Part shown: positions 35,755-45,425 of the stretch, in pieces
Position numbering within the stretch: position 1 is the stretch's first letter
How the letters are laid out: every line of letters begins with the position of its first letter
Assembly (NCBI RefSeq): GCF_000177535.2
Contig: NC_015673.1
Coordinates: 1,736,001-1,800,000, forward strand
Length of the DNA: 64,000 bases
Direction: 5' to 3'
From: Corynebacterium resistens DSM 45100
GTDB taxonomy: Bacteria > Actinomycetota > Actinomycetes > Mycobacteriales > Mycobacteriaceae
The notes under the pieces: generated by a model
Databases searched by the model: none
The model's input: the letters and a program-made list of their open reading frames with translations, nothing else
What the model was told of the DNA's origin: nothing
Translations under genes and position numbers: made by a program

Positions 35755-37230
35755 CTAGCGGCTCAGCCACTGAATAAGGGTACGGGCACCAAAACCTGTT
35801 CCGAGAGGTGAGACCTCGTCATAGGTCGATTCGGCCCGCCCTGGACCAGCGATATCCAAGTGCACATGGGCCACACCGCGTGTGAATCGCCGAACGAACA
35901 TCGCAGCAGTCGTAGCACCAGGGCCAGGAGGGCACTGGCGAAGATCGGCAACCTTCGAATCGACGTCATCTTCGTGGTAATCAGGCAAAGGCATCGGCCA
36001 CCAACGCTCCCCAACCGTGGCGCCACGGCGGGCGAGCTTCACACCCACACCCCAATCTGGGGCGAAGACTGCACCGGTGCGCAAGCCCAGTGCGATCTTG
36101 GCCGCTCCCGTCAACGTTGCAATAGAAACAACCGCCGCAGGCTTGTGCTTGCGAGCGCCGTAGCTCACAGCATCGGCCAGAAGCAACCGACCTTCTGCGT
36201 CTGTATTGACGATCTCACTAGTCAGACCGCCGTAGTGTTCAACCACATCGCCGGGGCGGAACGCAGTCGCACTTGGCATATTCTCTGCCATAGGAATCAG
36301 CGCCACAATCTTACGGGGCACCTGCATCTCCGCGAGCGCTTGAAACGCCGCCAGTACGCTTGCTCCGCCAGTCATATCGGTACGCATGGAATCCATGTTG
36401 GCGCTGGGCTTGATTGAGATACCACCGGTATCGAAAGTCACTCCCTTGCCTACCAGGACAACTGTCTTACGACGACGCTTCTGCCCCACCCGCTCTGGGT
36501 CCCACACGAGTTCAACCAAACGAGGTGGACGTGACGATCCTTCGCCAACCGCCAAGATGCCACCGAAGCCCTTGTGCTGCAGCCATTCTTCGTCGCGGAT
36601 TCGTACCTTGACCCCCTCGATACTGTTGACAGCTTTTTTAGCCTGACGCGCGAACCACTCGGGGGATTTCACATTGGACGGTGCGTTGGCCAAATCGCGT
36701 GCAAGACAGGTTGCTGCCCCAAGCCGGGCACCAGTAGTCACCGCGTTTTCTAAGTGCCCCGCCGTTGCCGATTTACCGCTTCCAGGCAATACAACGTGCA
36801 CTCGACGAACGCGGGGCTTACGGCGCTTGTTGGTGGTGACGAACGTATGGTTCCCCACAGTCAGACCAATAGCCAAGGAGCGGAGATTGTCGGCACTCGC
36901 GTCCTCTGGAACTGAGACCTGAACGAGGTGTTTCTTGGCTCGAACAGGATGCCCTTGAATCAAGGTATCCAAACGCCGCACGATTTCGGCGCCAGCTTTC
37001 CGCCAACCGTCATCGTGGAAGTCTTTTGAATGCGAAAGGTCCAGCAATGCTGGTTGCGATTCGCTCAAGCCATAGACGAACGAACCGTCCGCCTGGATTG
37101 TCAAACCGTGGGAGCTCGCGGCGTCGGAGGAAACAATCGCGACCTCGATAATCTCGCTAGATTCTAGACGCTCGCCAGCGGTGACTTCGGCAACCTTCTG
37201 CGGAATCGAGGGGATCGGGGCGGTGGTCAC
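35755..37230 (-). CDS. pepA: Leucyl aminopeptidase (M17, PepA)
   Basis: This 491-aa enzyme removes N-terminal residues from peptides with two metal ions. The M17 signatures are intact: VGKGVTFDTGGISIKPSANM with the metal-binding Lys and Asp, MRTDMTGGASVLAAF, and NTDAEGRLLLADAVSYG with the catalytic Arg. The N-terminal 150 residues are the variable domain. It directly abuts the DivIVA-domain gene upstream (stop at 37231, start at 37230), so the two are in one operon with the LOG gene. A 264-nt gap downstream precedes the RlmA-like gene. Confidence 0.94.
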   Translation of the reverse strand: MTTAPIPSIPQKVAEVTAGERLESSEIIEVAIVSSDAASSHGLTIQADGSFVYGLSESQPALLDLSHSKDFHDDGWRKAGAEIVRRLDTLIQGHPVRAKKHLVQVSVPEDASADNLRSLAIGLTVGNHTFVTTNKRRKPRVRRVHVVLPGSGKSATAGHLENAVTTGARLGAATCLARDLANAPSNVKSPEWFARQAKKAVNSIEGVKVRIRDEEWLQHKGFGGILAVGEGSSRPPRLVELVWDPERVGQKRRRKTVVLVGKGVTFDTGGISIKPSANMDSMRTDMTGGASVLAAFQALAEMQVPRKIVALIPMAENMPSATAFRPGDVVEHYGGLTSEIVNTDAEGRLLLADAVSYGARKHKPAAVVSIATLTGAAKIALGLRTGAVFAPDWGVGVKLARRGATVGERWWPMPLPDYHEDDVDSKVADLRQCPPGPGATTAAMFVRRFTRGVAHVHLDIAGPGRAESTYDEVSPLGTGFGARTLIQWLSR

Positions 37231-37692
37231 TTAGTTTTCCTCCTTCAACGGTGCATCAACAGATGCGGCATCAACCACGGTGCGGTCATCCCCATTCTCG
37301 ACGTGGGGGCGGTGAACTTCTTTAGCAACTGGAGCCGCGGCGTTCGCACTCGCTTGATGGGGCATGGTCTCTATACCCGCAGCGCGTTCCAACTCTTCGA
37401 GTCGTGCCCGCACATTTTCGAGATACGCATCCACCTCGTCCTGGCGATAGCCGCGCAGACTCAGTGAAAACTGTACTTCCGGGACGGAAGCGGCTGTCAC
37501 AGGAGCTTCGGTCAGGTTGCGCCAATGCTGCTGTGCGGCTTCCCCTTGTTTTACGTCGGGCAAATCTTCTCCGCGCCCAAAGACATTGCCCAAAAGGAAT
37601 GTCATCAACGCGGCCACCAGCACTCCACCGGCAAAGGACAACAACCAGAACATGGGTACTAATTTACCCGTGTCGATCCAACTCGGGGTCAA
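37231..37692 (-). CDS. DivIVA-domain membrane protein
   Basis: The product has one N-terminal membrane helix (LLSFAGGVLVAALMTFLLG) and a DivIVA motif SLSLRGYRQDEVDAYL near residue 80, followed by a short coiled coil and a disordered tail. DivIVA-domain proteins localise to poles or septa. Two starts are possible: TTG 37692, overlapping the LOG stop as TTGA, or ATG 37653, which places the helix at the very N-terminus. The short DivIVA segment is too small to be the main polar scaffold; an accessory factor is likely. Confidence 0.82.
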   Translation of the reverse strand: MTPSWIDTGKLVPMFWLLSFAGGVLVAALMTFLLGNVFGRGEDLPDVKQGEAAQQHWRNLTEAPVTAASVPEVQFSLSLRGYRQDEVDAYLENVRARLEELERAAGIETMPHQASANAAAPVAKEVHRPHVENGDDRTVVDAASVDAPLKEEN

Positions 37693-38549
37693 TCTGGTCG
37701 CTCAGTCTGCCCCTTATCGTCCCCGCGGGTGAGGTTATCAATTCTCCGTTGCACTTGTTCTTGCTGTTCGCGCAACTTTTCTTTTTCCTCTTCGAGGGAT
37801 TCCACCTGCCCATTGTGGGTCTCGACACAGATACGCACTGCTTCCAAAGGATCATCGGTGACATGGAAAAGATCCACGTCTTCTGGGGAGATCATGCCCT
37901 CGTCGACAAGACGGCTACGAATCCAGTCGACTAGGCCACCCCAGAATTCGGTACCGATCAGAATGATCGGGAACCGCTGGATCTTGCCTGTCTGCACCAT
38001 AACGAGCGACTCGAAAAGCTCATCGAGAGTTCCGAACCCTCCCGGTAGGCAAATGAAAGCCTGCGAGTACTTCAAGAACATCGTCTTACGCACGAAGAAG
38101 TATCGGAAGTTTAGGCCCATATCCACCCATCGGTTGAGGCCCTGCTCCATTGGTAACTCAATACCTAAACCGATGGACATACCGCCAGATTCCTGAGCTC
38201 CGCGATTAGGGGCTTCCATCAATCCCGGGCCGCCACCGGTGATCGTGGCATAACCCGCCTTGTGAATAGCCTCGCCCAGCTTCACACCTGTTTCGTAGTA
38301 CGGGTGGCCCTCTTGGATTCGGGCGGAACCAAAAACTGTGATCGCTTTTGGAATCTTCGCCAAAGCCCCAAAGCCATCAATGAATTCCGCCTGAATTCGC
38401 ATCACACGCCACGGGTCGGTGTGCAACCAATCGGTTGCTTGCTGATCTCGCAGAAGTCGCTGATCAGTTGTAGAGGTCTCAACCTCACTGCGTTGCCGCC
38501 CCCGCAAAATCACGGGGCCACGGTAACGGATGTCACTAGGGGGAGTCAT
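37689..38549 (-). CDS. LOG-family nucleotide 5'-monophosphate phosphoribohydrolase
   Basis: This 286-aa protein has the LOG signatures GGGPGLMEAPNRGA and PGGFGTLDELFE. LOG enzymes release adenine-type bases from nucleoside monophosphates (cytokinin activation in plants, nucleotide salvage in bacteria). The C-terminal 40 residues form an acidic/Glu-Gln coiled coil not needed for catalysis. ATG 38549 follows AAAGAG. Its conserved place after dapE is shared with other Corynebacterineae. The stop overlaps the possible TTG of the DivIVA gene. Confidence 0.9.
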   Translation of the reverse strand: MTPPSDIRYRGPVILRGRQRSEVETSTTDQRLLRDQQATDWLHTDPWRVMRIQAEFIDGFGALAKIPKAITVFGSARIQEGHPYYETGVKLGEAIHKAGYATITGGGPGLMEAPNRGAQESGGMSIGLGIELPMEQGLNRWVDMGLNFRYFFVRKTMFLKYSQAFICLPGGFGTLDELFESLVMVQTGKIQRFPIILIGTEFWGGLVDWIRSRLVDEGMISPEDVDLFHVTDDPLEAVRICVETHNGQVESLEEEKEKLREQQEQVQRRIDNLTRGDDKGQTERPD

Positions 38550-38654
38550 CGATGCTCTTTCTTTTTCTTTTTACTGGTCCTGTACTTTTCTACCGCCGAC
38601 GCCACGCTTTCGCTTGCCAACGCCTTTTCCTAGGCCCCCGTCGATCCTCTGACA

Positions 38655-39788
38655 CTAACTGGTGAGGAAGCTGACGAGCTGGGTGTGAACCTGCTGGATC
38701 TGAGCGACTGGGCACCGCTCCTCCGGTGTGTGGCACAAACTCGGGTCCCCCGGCCCAAAGTTCACAGCAGGTATGCCCAGCGCGGTGAAGCGGGCTACAT
38801 CGGTCCAACCGTATTTGGCTCGAACATTTCCCCCGGTGGCTTCAACCAAGCTGGCAGCAGAAGGCTGATCCAAACCAGGACGGGCCGCCGCTGCCGTGTC
38901 GTCAATTTCCACGCGGAATCCTTCCGCTGGCTGTTCCGGAGTACCCACCTGCAATACCTCAAAGGTGTGCTCGAGCGCTTGCTCCACACTGCGGTCCGGG
39001 GCAAAACGGAAATTAATGAAAGCCCACGCTTCATCGGGGATGGTGTTCGTGGCAACTCCGGATTCAGCTATGACTGCGTTCAAGCCCTCCTTGTACATGA
39101 GGCCATCAACCTCGACATCCCGAGGTTGGTAGTCCGCTACCCGAACCAATACTCGGGCCAGTTTGTGCAGGGCGTTATCCCCCAGCCACGAGCGTGCAGA
39201 GTGAGCACGCGTTCCCAATGCCGTTACCTTCACGCGCAATGTGCCTTGGCATCCAGCTTCGATCAGGCCACCGCTAGGTTCACCGAGCAGGGCGAGCTTG
39301 CCTTCCAACAAATCAGGATCAGAATTGACGAGGTGGTTCAACCCGTTGTACTCCGTGGCAACCTCCTCACCTTCGTACAACACCAGTGTCATGTCCCTGG
39401 TAAGTTGCGGCGAGTTCGCCAAGGTAGCGAACGCTTGGGCGTAACATGCGGCGCCGGACTTCATGTCCACGCTGCCAAGTCCAAAGATAGTGTCCTCCCC
39501 CGTTTTCGGATCAGGTCCCCTGCGAGAGGGCACATTGTCAGCGGGGGGAACCGTATCAATGTGCCCAGCCAACACAATCCGGTCGCCCAAGCCACGATCC
39601 GTACGCGCAACTAGCGTGTTTCCGCGACGAACTACCTGCACGTTTTCAATCGCGCGCAACGCTGGTTCCAGCAGGTCAGCTAGTTTCTGCTCATGATGCG
39701 ATTCACTGTAAACATCTACTAAATCCGCCGTGAGCTGTACCGGATCGACCGTGAGATCGAGTTTCTTGTTTTCCATGTGGCTATCCAT
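38655..39788 (-). CDS. dapE: Succinyl-diaminopimelate desuccinylase DapE
   Basis: This 377-aa M20-family zinc hydrolase produces LL-diaminopimelate and succinate in lysine and peptidoglycan synthesis. LAGHIDTVPPADN supplies a metal-binding His and the catalytic Asp; GLGSVDMKSG holds the bridging Asp, and LYEGEEVATEYNG the catalytic Glu and a metal Glu. The C-terminal HTPEE supplies the last His. The start may be ATG 39788 or ATG 39776; the latter has GGATAG upstream. It is divergent from a permease gene (70 nt) and 105 nt upstream of the LOG gene. Confidence 0.95.
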   Translation of the reverse strand: MDSHMENKKLDLTVDPVQLTADLVDVYSESHHEQKLADLLEPALRAIENVQVVRRGNTLVARTDRGLGDRIVLAGHIDTVPPADNVPSRRGPDPKTGEDTIFGLGSVDMKSGAACYAQAFATLANSPQLTRDMTLVLYEGEEVATEYNGLNHLVNSDPDLLEGKLALLGEPSGGLIEAGCQGTLRVKVTALGTRAHSARSWLGDNALHKLARVLVRVADYQPRDVEVDGLMYKEGLNAVIAESGVATNTIPDEAWAFINFRFAPDRSVEQALEHTFEVLQVGTPEQPAEGFRVEIDDTAAAARPGLDQPSAASLVEATGGNVRAKYGWTDVARFTALGIPAVNFGPGDPSLCHTPEERCPVAQIQQVHTQLVSFLTS

Positions 39789-39846
39789 ACTTCATCAATA
39801 CCACGGGCATTTTTCGAGTACTTGCAGTGTATAAGTTTGCGTGTGG

Positions 39847-39852
39847 TGTAAT
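39847..39852 (+). promoter_or_regulatory. -10-like TGTAAT before the permease
   Basis: TGTAAT ends 6 nt before ATG 39859, with no ribosome site between. It supports ATG 39859 over GTG 39841. Confidence 0.4.
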
Positions 39853-39858
39853 TCATGC

Positions 39859-41247
39859 ATGAGTTCAGCAACAGAAACCGATAGCGCGCAACTAGGCCAT
39901 GGTCTAAAAACGCGCCACCTAACCATGATGGGACTCGGCTCCGCGATCGGTGCCGGATTGTTCCTCGGTTCCGGTGTGGGCGTCCGCGCCGCCGGGCCAG
40001 CCATCCTCTTGTCATATGTTGTCGCCGGAATCCTCGTCATTTTCGTGATGCGCATGCTCGGTGAATTGGCAGCAGCTCGCCCTGCATCCGGCACTTTTGC
40101 CACATATGCACGCCAAGCGTTCGGCCACTGGGCTGGCTTTTCGTTGGGATGGCTGTATTGGTTCATGCTGATCATGGTCATGGGTGCGGAAATCACTGGT
40201 GCGGGCGCCATCATGGGCGCATGGTTCGGTGTAGCAGGTTGGATCCCTGCGCTCATCGCTGTGGTGGTGTTCACGGTCGTGAATCTCGCGGCTGTCCGCG
40301 GTTTCGGTGAGTTCGAATACTGGTTCGCATTCATCAAGGTAGCCGTCATCGTGGTATTCATCGTGATCGGCTTCGCCCTGCTGTTCGGTCTATTCCCCAA
40401 CTACGATTCGCCTGGCTTGCGCAACTTCAGCGATTTCGCACCCAATGGTATCGCTGGCATGGCCGCTGGCTTATTGGCCGTTGCTTTCGCTTTCGGCGGC
40501 ATTGAGATCGTAACGATCGCAGCTGCAGAATCAGAAAACCCCAGCCAGTCAATCGCTTCCGCTGTGCGAGCCGTCATTCTTCGAATCTCTCTGTTCTACC
40601 TCGGCTCTGTTTTCCTCATCGCCGCATTGCTGCCATTTAAAACTCTGGGCGAGGCCGAATCAGCCGCCGAATCCCCCTTCACGCGAGTGCTTGAGCTAGC
40701 TGGCATCCCCGGTGTCGCACAAGCCATGGAAGTTGTCATTGTTCTGGCGCTGCTCAGTGCATTCAATGCACAGATCTACGCCACCTCCCGCCTAGTCTTC
40801 AGTTTCTCCAAAACTGGCTACGCCCCAAGCTTCTTTGGTCACGTCAATCCTTCGCGCGTGCCCATTCGGGCGGTCATTAGCTCCCTTCTATTCGCATTCG
40901 TATCAGTGGCGCTGCAGGTGTGGGGACCGAAAGATCTCATCGGCATACTGTTCAACGCGGTCGGTGGTTCGCTTCTGGTGATCTGGTTCATGATTGCGCT
41001 TTCTCAGATCAAGTTGCGCCCGCAGTTGGAAGCCGAGGGCTCACTGCAAGTTCGGATGTGGGGCTATCCCGTGCTGTCTTGGATCACTGTTGCCATGATC
41101 ATCGGGCTCACCGTGCTCATGCTCTTCGATGAGCAAGCACGTCTCCAAGTTCTCACGGTTGCCATTGTTTTCGCAGTTCTTTCTGCCCTAGGCGTCATCG
41201 TAGGAAAGAAAGCAGGCGACGACCACACCAGAGACGCCCTGGTTTAG
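39859..41247 (+). CDS. Amino-acid permease, APC family
   Basis: From ATG 39859 the protein is 462 aa with about 12 helices. [19 protein letters not shown] is the helix-1 substrate motif and [17 protein letters not shown] the helix-6 motif of the amino-acid transporter branch, with GABA/aromatic permeases as nearest-looking relatives. It lies between dapE and dapD; import of a lysine-related or other amino acid is possible but not shown. It is distinct from the permease at 23473, sharing only the family motifs. Confidence 0.88.
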   Translation: MSSATETDSAQLGHGLKTRHLTMMGLGSAIGAGLFLGSGVGVRAAGPAILLSYVVAGILVIFVMRMLGELAAARPASGTFATYARQAFGHWAGFSLGWLYWFMLIMVMGAEITGAGAIMGAWFGVAGWIPALIAVVVFTVVNLAAVRGFGEFEYWFAFIKVAVIVVFIVIGFALLFGLFPNYDSPGLRNFSDFAPNGIAGMAAGLLAVAFAFGGIEIVTIAAAESENPSQSIASAVRAVILRISLFYLGSVFLIAALLPFKTLGEAESAAESPFTRVLELAGIPGVAQAMEVVIVLALLSAFNAQIYATSRLVFSFSKTGYAPSFFGHVNPSRVPIRAVISSLLFAFVSVALQVWGPKDLIGILFNAVGGSLLVIWFMIALSQIKLRPQLEAEGSLQVRMWGYPVLSWITVAMIIGLTVLMLFDEQARLQVLTVAIVFAVLSALGVIVGKKAGDDHTRDALV

Positions 41248-41279
41248 CCCTGCCAGCCCGGCAGTGAGTGCAAGTTCGC

Positions 41280-41285
41280 TACACT
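41280..41285 (+). promoter_or_regulatory. -10-like TACACT before dapD
   Basis: TACACT ends 8 nt before ATG 41294. A transcript from here would exclude the upstream GTG 41264, deciding the dapD start. Confidence 0.45.
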
Positions 41286-41293
41286 CGGTGGGT

Positions 41294-42283
41294 ATGACTG
41301 CAGCTTTTGGTAATGGATTTGCAACACTCACTGCCGATGGAACTGTGCTGGATGCATGGTTTCCAGAATTCGATCTGATCGGCTCAGATTCCACGGCCGA
41401 CCTGACGGGGGGAACCGTCACCCGGGGGGATGAGGAACTCGACGTTTCCGCGCAAGCGCTCGTCGGTTCTGATGATGTGCGCGGGGTCGCTCGCGTAGCC
41501 ATCCGCACCACAATCGCGGACCTCAACGAGGCACCGGCTGATGCATACGATGCCTATCTGCGTTTGCACCTCATCTCGGGTCGCAAACTCAAGCCACACG
41601 GGTGCAACCTCGACGGAGTATTCGGCAAGCTCACCAACGTCGTTTGGACCAACCACGGCCCGTGCGCTGTAGAGAACTTCAACTTGACCCGTCAACGCCT
41701 GCAGGCCCAGCGAGGCCCGGTGACCGTGTACAGCATCGACAAATTCCCGCGCATGGTGGATTACGTAGTACCAACTGGAGTGCGCATTGGCGATGCTGAC
41801 CGCGTGCGTCTCGGTGCTCACTTGGCCGAAGGCACCACCGTCATGCACGAAGGCTTCGTGAACTTCAACGCTGGAACGCTGGGTTCCTCCATGGTCGAAG
41901 GCCGCATTTCTGGCGGTGTGGTAGTAGGCAACGGCTCCGATATCGGCGGTGGCGCTTCCATCATGGGCACCCTCTCCGGCGGTGGTAAGGAAGTTATCTC
42001 CATCGGCGAAGGCTGCCTGCTGGGCGCTAATTCTGGAGTGGGCATCTCCCTCGGTGATAACTGCACCGTGGAGGCAGGGTTGTACCTCACCTTTGGTACC
42101 AAGATCACCGTTGTTGGCGATGTCGCTCGTGCTTTAGGTAAGTCCGAAGGCGAAGTAGTCAAGGCGGCAGACATTTCCGGTGCTTCCGGCATTCTCTTCC
42201 GCCGCAATAGCGTCACCGGTACCGTCGAGGCTGTCGCCGGCAGCGGCGCTGTGGAACTCAACGCTGACCTGCACGCCAACTAG
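41294..42283 (+). CDS. dapD: Tetrahydrodipicolinate N-succinyltransferase DapD
   Basis: From ATG 41294 the product is 329 aa, the usual size of actinobacterial DapD. It transfers succinyl from succinyl-CoA to tetrahydrodipicolinate. The left-handed beta-helix is evident in the hexapeptide stretch [19 protein letters not shown], and the actinobacterial signatures [26 protein letters not shown] and [14 protein letters not shown] are intact. Its stop overlaps the stop of the convergent pseudouridine synthase within a shared CTAG. With dapE and dapC nearby, the window encodes most of the succinylase branch. Confidence 0.96.
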   Translation: MTAAFGNGFATLTADGTVLDAWFPEFDLIGSDSTADLTGGTVTRGDEELDVSAQALVGSDDVRGVARVAIRTTIADLNEAPADAYDAYLRLHLISGRKLKPHGCNLDGVFGKLTNVVWTNHGPCAVENFNLTRQRLQAQRGPVTVYSIDKFPRMVDYVVPTGVRIGDADRVRLGAHLAEGTTVMHEGFVNFNAGTLGSSMVEGRISGGVVVGNGSDIGGGASIMGTLSGGGKEVISIGEGCLLGANSGVGISLGDNCTVEAGLYLTFGTKITVVGDVARALGKSEGEVVKAADISGASGILFRRNSVTGTVEAVAGSGAVELNADLHAN

Positions 42284-43194
42284 AGGCCCTTTTTCGCAAG
42301 CTCCCACCCCGGTGCGCGGAAAATCGCCTCTTCCCCACCGGGCAGGCACAAGGTCAGTTCTACCGCCTGCAACCCCATCGTCGGATCCAACTTCTCGGCT
42401 GGTCGAGGCTGATACTCCGGATAGGTATCGTCACCGATAAGCGGCGCGCCTAGGTGGTTCATCAACGCCCTAATTTGATGCGTGTGCCCCGTTTTCGGTC
42501 GCACTTCGTACCGCCAACTAGCAGCTTCTTTTCTTTGGTCCGACGCCACCGGCCCCAGCAATCTCACCCATGTTTCGGTGGTCTTGCCATTTCCCTGGCC
42601 CACTTTCACTTGAGGATCGTGGGGGATTTTCGTCATTTCAACTTCGAATCGTGTCCACTGGCTGAGGTGAGGCAGTCGGTATGCTGATACCGCTTCATAG
42701 ACTTTGCGCACTGTGCGATTTTGAAACTGAGTTTGTAAATAACTGCGCGTTTCTGGTCGTCGGGATAGTACCAACACGCCGCCCGTCAAACGGTCAAGCC
42801 GATGGATCGCAACAAGATCCGATTCTTCACGGCGTACACGCAACATCGTCTGCGCGCACGCCCGCATGAATCGTCCATTCGGAGTACTGGGCAGCCCATG
42901 TGGCTTATTCACAACCAGCACGTCCGGAGTTTCCGCGATGACGGGGATGTCCATGCCCAACAGAAGTGGAGATTCCTCTCCGACCCTCGGGTGAAACCAT
43001 GCCGGTATGGGCCGAGGCAGCGTCGTACCCGGAGCTAGAACGCTACCCGGGACAAACGGCGAGTCGCCTGCCTCTGCGGCTAGGTACTCCACGCCATCAT
43101 TCGGGACGGTGCCACGTAAGACAACACGCTGGGCGGAGATGCCCTCAATGGGATTCGGATGGTAAGTGGTCACGCTGAATAGATCATTACCCAC
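42280..43194 (-). CDS. RluA-family pseudouridine synthase
   Basis: This 304-aa enzyme converts specific RNA uridines to pseudouridine. [18 protein letters not shown] contains the catalytic Asp in the HRLDxxTGG motif; [12 protein letters not shown] and [30 protein letters not shown] are the other RluA motifs. The N-terminal 85 residues lack a clear S4 domain. Target RNA is not determined. It follows dapC after 29 nt on the same strand and overlaps dapD tail-to-tail by 3-4 nt. Confidence 0.92.
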   Translation of the reverse strand: MGNDLFSVTTYHPNPIEGISAQRVVLRGTVPNDGVEYLAAEAGDSPFVPGSVLAPGTTLPRPIPAWFHPRVGEESPLLLGMDIPVIAETPDVLVVNKPHGLPSTPNGRFMRACAQTMLRVRREESDLVAIHRLDRLTGGVLVLSRRPETRSYLQTQFQNRTVRKVYEAVSAYRLPHLSQWTRFEVEMTKIPHDPQVKVGQGNGKTTETWVRLLGPVASDQRKEAASWRYEVRPKTGHTHQIRALMNHLGAPLIGDDTYPEYQPRPAEKLDPTMGLQAVELTLCLPGGEEAIFRAPGWELAKKGL

Positions 43195-43223
43195 GAAACG
43201 CTACTGGAGACCAACTCAGAGCT

Positions 43224-44375
43224 CTATTCCGGCAGTCCGTTGCTGAGCCGTTCAGCTGCGACAGCGATTCGTTCATCTGTGGCGGTCAATCCAACACGAA
43301 CGAACTGCTGGCCCCGCGGGCCATAAAAGTCGCCGGGAGCCACGAGAATCCCCAGTTTGGCCAAACGTGCGACTGTCTCTCGACCATCGCGCCCCTCAGT
43401 AGCCCACAGATACAGGCCAGCATCGGAGTGTTCAATGGTGAAGCCAGCTGCTAGGAGGGCTTTCTTCAAAATCTCGCGACGGTGGCGATAAAGTTCGTGC
43501 TGCAAAGTCTCATGGCCGTCTTCTTCAAGAGCTGCCACCATCGCAGCTTGAATTGGACCGGGATTCATGAGCCCTGCATGACGGCGAATCTCAAGCAACT
43601 CCTGGATGAGTTGCTCATCCCCAGCTAACCATCCCGCGCGATAAGAGGCCATGTTGGATGTTTTGGATAGAGAATGCACAGCGATCAAGTTGCGGTAATC
43701 GCCATCGCACACGCGCGAATCCAGAATGGATACGGGTTGTTCACCTTCGAAGCCCAAGCCGAGGTAGCACTCATCCGAGATGATGACGGTCCCCGTGCGA
43801 CGTGCGTATTCAACGAACTTGCGCAGGTGATCTACCCCCAAGACCTGACCATGAGGGTTAGCCGGGGAATTGAGATAAATCAGCGAGACCTTCTCTGGGC
43901 CGAGCTTCAGCAAGGAATCGCTGCGCAGGACCTCGGCACCGGCCAAGCGAGCGGAAACTTCGTACGTGGGGTACGCCAGCTCGGGAATCACCACAGTATG
44001 GCCTTCCCCCACTCCGAGGAGCGTTGGTAGCCACGCAATCGCTTCTTTGGTGCCGACCACGGGCAGAACACCAGATTCAGCGGAGAGGCCCCTGACACCG
44101 TAGCGACGGTGCATTGCCCCAACAATGGCTTCGCGCAGGCGCACCGTTCCCTTTGTCTGCGGGTAGCCCGGAACCGCGGCGGATTCCGCAAGGGCCAACT
44201 GAATATGGGGTGCAACCGGATCGATTGGGGTCCCTACCGAAAGATCGACCATTCCTTCCGGGTGGGCCTTCGCCAAGGCCGTCGCATCTGCGAGGGAGTC
44301 CCACGGAAAATCAGGCAGTCGTTCCCCTACCGGCTTCCGAAGCACCCGAGGGTGCGCACCCGAGGATTCAGTCAT
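43224..44375 (-). CDS. dapC: Succinyldiaminopimelate transaminase DapC
   Basis: This 383-aa class-I PLP aminotransferase has NSPANPHGQVLG, SDECYLGLGFEG and the Schiff-base motif SLSKTSNMASYRAGW, then QFVRVGLTATDERI with the carboxylate-binding Arg. It uses glutamate to aminate N-succinyl-2-amino-6-oxopimelate. The ferredoxin gene directly upstream (13-nt gap) is the conserved fdxC-dapC pair of Corynebacterineae, which distinguishes it from other aspartate-type aminotransferases. ATG 44375 has AGG 5 nt before it. Confidence 0.94.
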   Translation of the reverse strand: MTESSGAHPRVLRKPVGERLPDFPWDSLADATALAKAHPEGMVDLSVGTPIDPVAPHIQLALAESAAVPGYPQTKGTVRLREAIVGAMHRRYGVRGLSAESGVLPVVGTKEAIAWLPTLLGVGEGHTVVIPELAYPTYEVSARLAGAEVLRSDSLLKLGPEKVSLIYLNSPANPHGQVLGVDHLRKFVEYARRTGTVIISDECYLGLGFEGEQPVSILDSRVCDGDYRNLIAVHSLSKTSNMASYRAGWLAGDEQLIQELLEIRRHAGLMNPGPIQAAMVAALEEDGHETLQHELYRHRREILKKALLAAGFTIEHSDAGLYLWATEGRDGRETVARLAKLGILVAPGDFYGPRGQQFVRVGLTATDERIAVAAERLSNGLPE

Positions 44376-44388
44376 GGCTACCTAACAA

Positions 44389-44712
44389 TTAGTCTTGGTT
44401 TTGAGGCGGAAGTGCTGCAACCATTGGCGGATCGAAATCCTGTGGACCCATTTTAGCCGCACCACCTGGGGAACCGAGGTCATCGAAGAACGCCGCGTTT
44501 GCGGCGTTGTACTCTTCCCACTCATCCGGAATATCGTCCTCGTAGAAGATCGCCTCTACCGGGCAAACTGGCTCGCAAGCACCGCAGTCCACGCACTCGT
44601 CAGGGTGAATGTACAGGGAACGCTTTCCTTCGTAGATGCAGTCAACTGGGCATTCTTCAACGCATGCACGGTCCATCACATCCACGCATGGCTGCGCAAT
44701 GGTGTAAGTCAT
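44389..44712 (-). CDS. fdxC: 7Fe ferredoxin FdxC
   Basis: This 107-aa protein has Cys 9, 17 and 50 placed for a 3Fe-4S cluster and Cys 21, 40, 43 and 46 for a 4Fe-4S cluster, the pattern of mycobacterial FdxA/FdxC seven-iron ferredoxins. The C-terminal 45 residues are acidic and typical of the actinobacterial form. It is an electron carrier; the pairing with dapC is positional and not obviously functional. AAAGG lies before ATG 44712. Confidence 0.94.
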   Translation of the reverse strand: MTYTIAQPCVDVMDRACVEECPVDCIYEGKRSLYIHPDECVDCGACEPVCPVEAIFYEDDIPDEWEEYNAANAAFFDDLGSPGGAAKMGPQDFDPPMVAALPPQNQD

Positions 44713-44813
44713 CGTCAGTAACCGAACCTTTCGCGATTGTTCGAAGGTATCTGTGGTGGTTAGTCAGGCCACCTTTAAAACGGAATGCTTCAACTCTACA
44801 TTCATACGTTAAT

Positions 44814-45275
44814 TTATTTGCCACTGGCCTCCGGAAAACGTGGCCGCAGTGGCCACATTCCCCCAGCCAAACCCACAATCAAGACCAGCATGGACCACAA
44901 GGTCGAAGGCACTAACACTGAACTCGCCGACGGCAGAAACGGCCATGCTGACAGGATCACGAATCCGAGCAGCCAAACCATCATGGGGATCCCCGCAATT
45001 GCACGATTCTTCGTCCATAACATCGCCGTGCGCGAGATCACTGAGTTAAACCAACCGGCAAAGATAATCGTCCACGGCAGTGGCCAACTAGTTCCGCCAA
45101 CAGTAAACCGAGTACCAAGGTAGAGGACAGCGATAAACAATCCGCCGAGCGCACCAACTGTCAGCCACACGATACCGGAGACTCTTTCGCCCCTAGTGGT
45201 ATCCATCCTCACTTGCGATTTCGTGGGATGCCCCCAATTAGGCTCTGCATCATCTACTGGTTTCTGGCTGGTCAC
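44814..45275 (-). CDS. Membrane protein, four predicted helices
   Basis: GTG 45275 is chosen because GAAGGAAG lies 9 nt upstream; an upstream TTG/ATG-type start at 45305 would destroy that site. The 153-aa product has a 30-residue hydrophilic head and four helices at about 35-60, 68-85, 95-115 and 123-143. No motif is recognised. It occupies the conserved interval between mshB and fdxC, where mycobacteria also have a small membrane-protein gene. A 100-nt gap precedes fdxC. Confidence 0.75.
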   Translation of the reverse strand: MTSQKPVDDAEPNWGHPTKSQVRMDTTRGERVSGIVWLTVGALGGLFIAVLYLGTRFTVGGTSWPLPWTIIFAGWFNSVISRTAMLWTKNRAIAGIPMMVWLLGFVILSAWPFLPSASSVLVPSTLWSMLVLIVGLAGGMWPLRPRFPEASGK

Positions 45276-45425
45276 CCGCGCCTGCTTCCTTCGTGTTTCA
45301 CACATTCTGCCGTTGGACCGTTTAAGTGTTGGTTTGAACTAACTACTCCCTTAAGCAAAGTGCCAGCCCACCGTCACATGTTCCCTTGGCGCCGGGGCTA
45401 TCGGCACCATCCTGCGGTCGTTAAT

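Noticed and set aside
41264..41293. GTG start of dapD at 41264
   Set aside because: It would precede the TACACT hexamer and give ten residues absent from DapD proteins as I know them.
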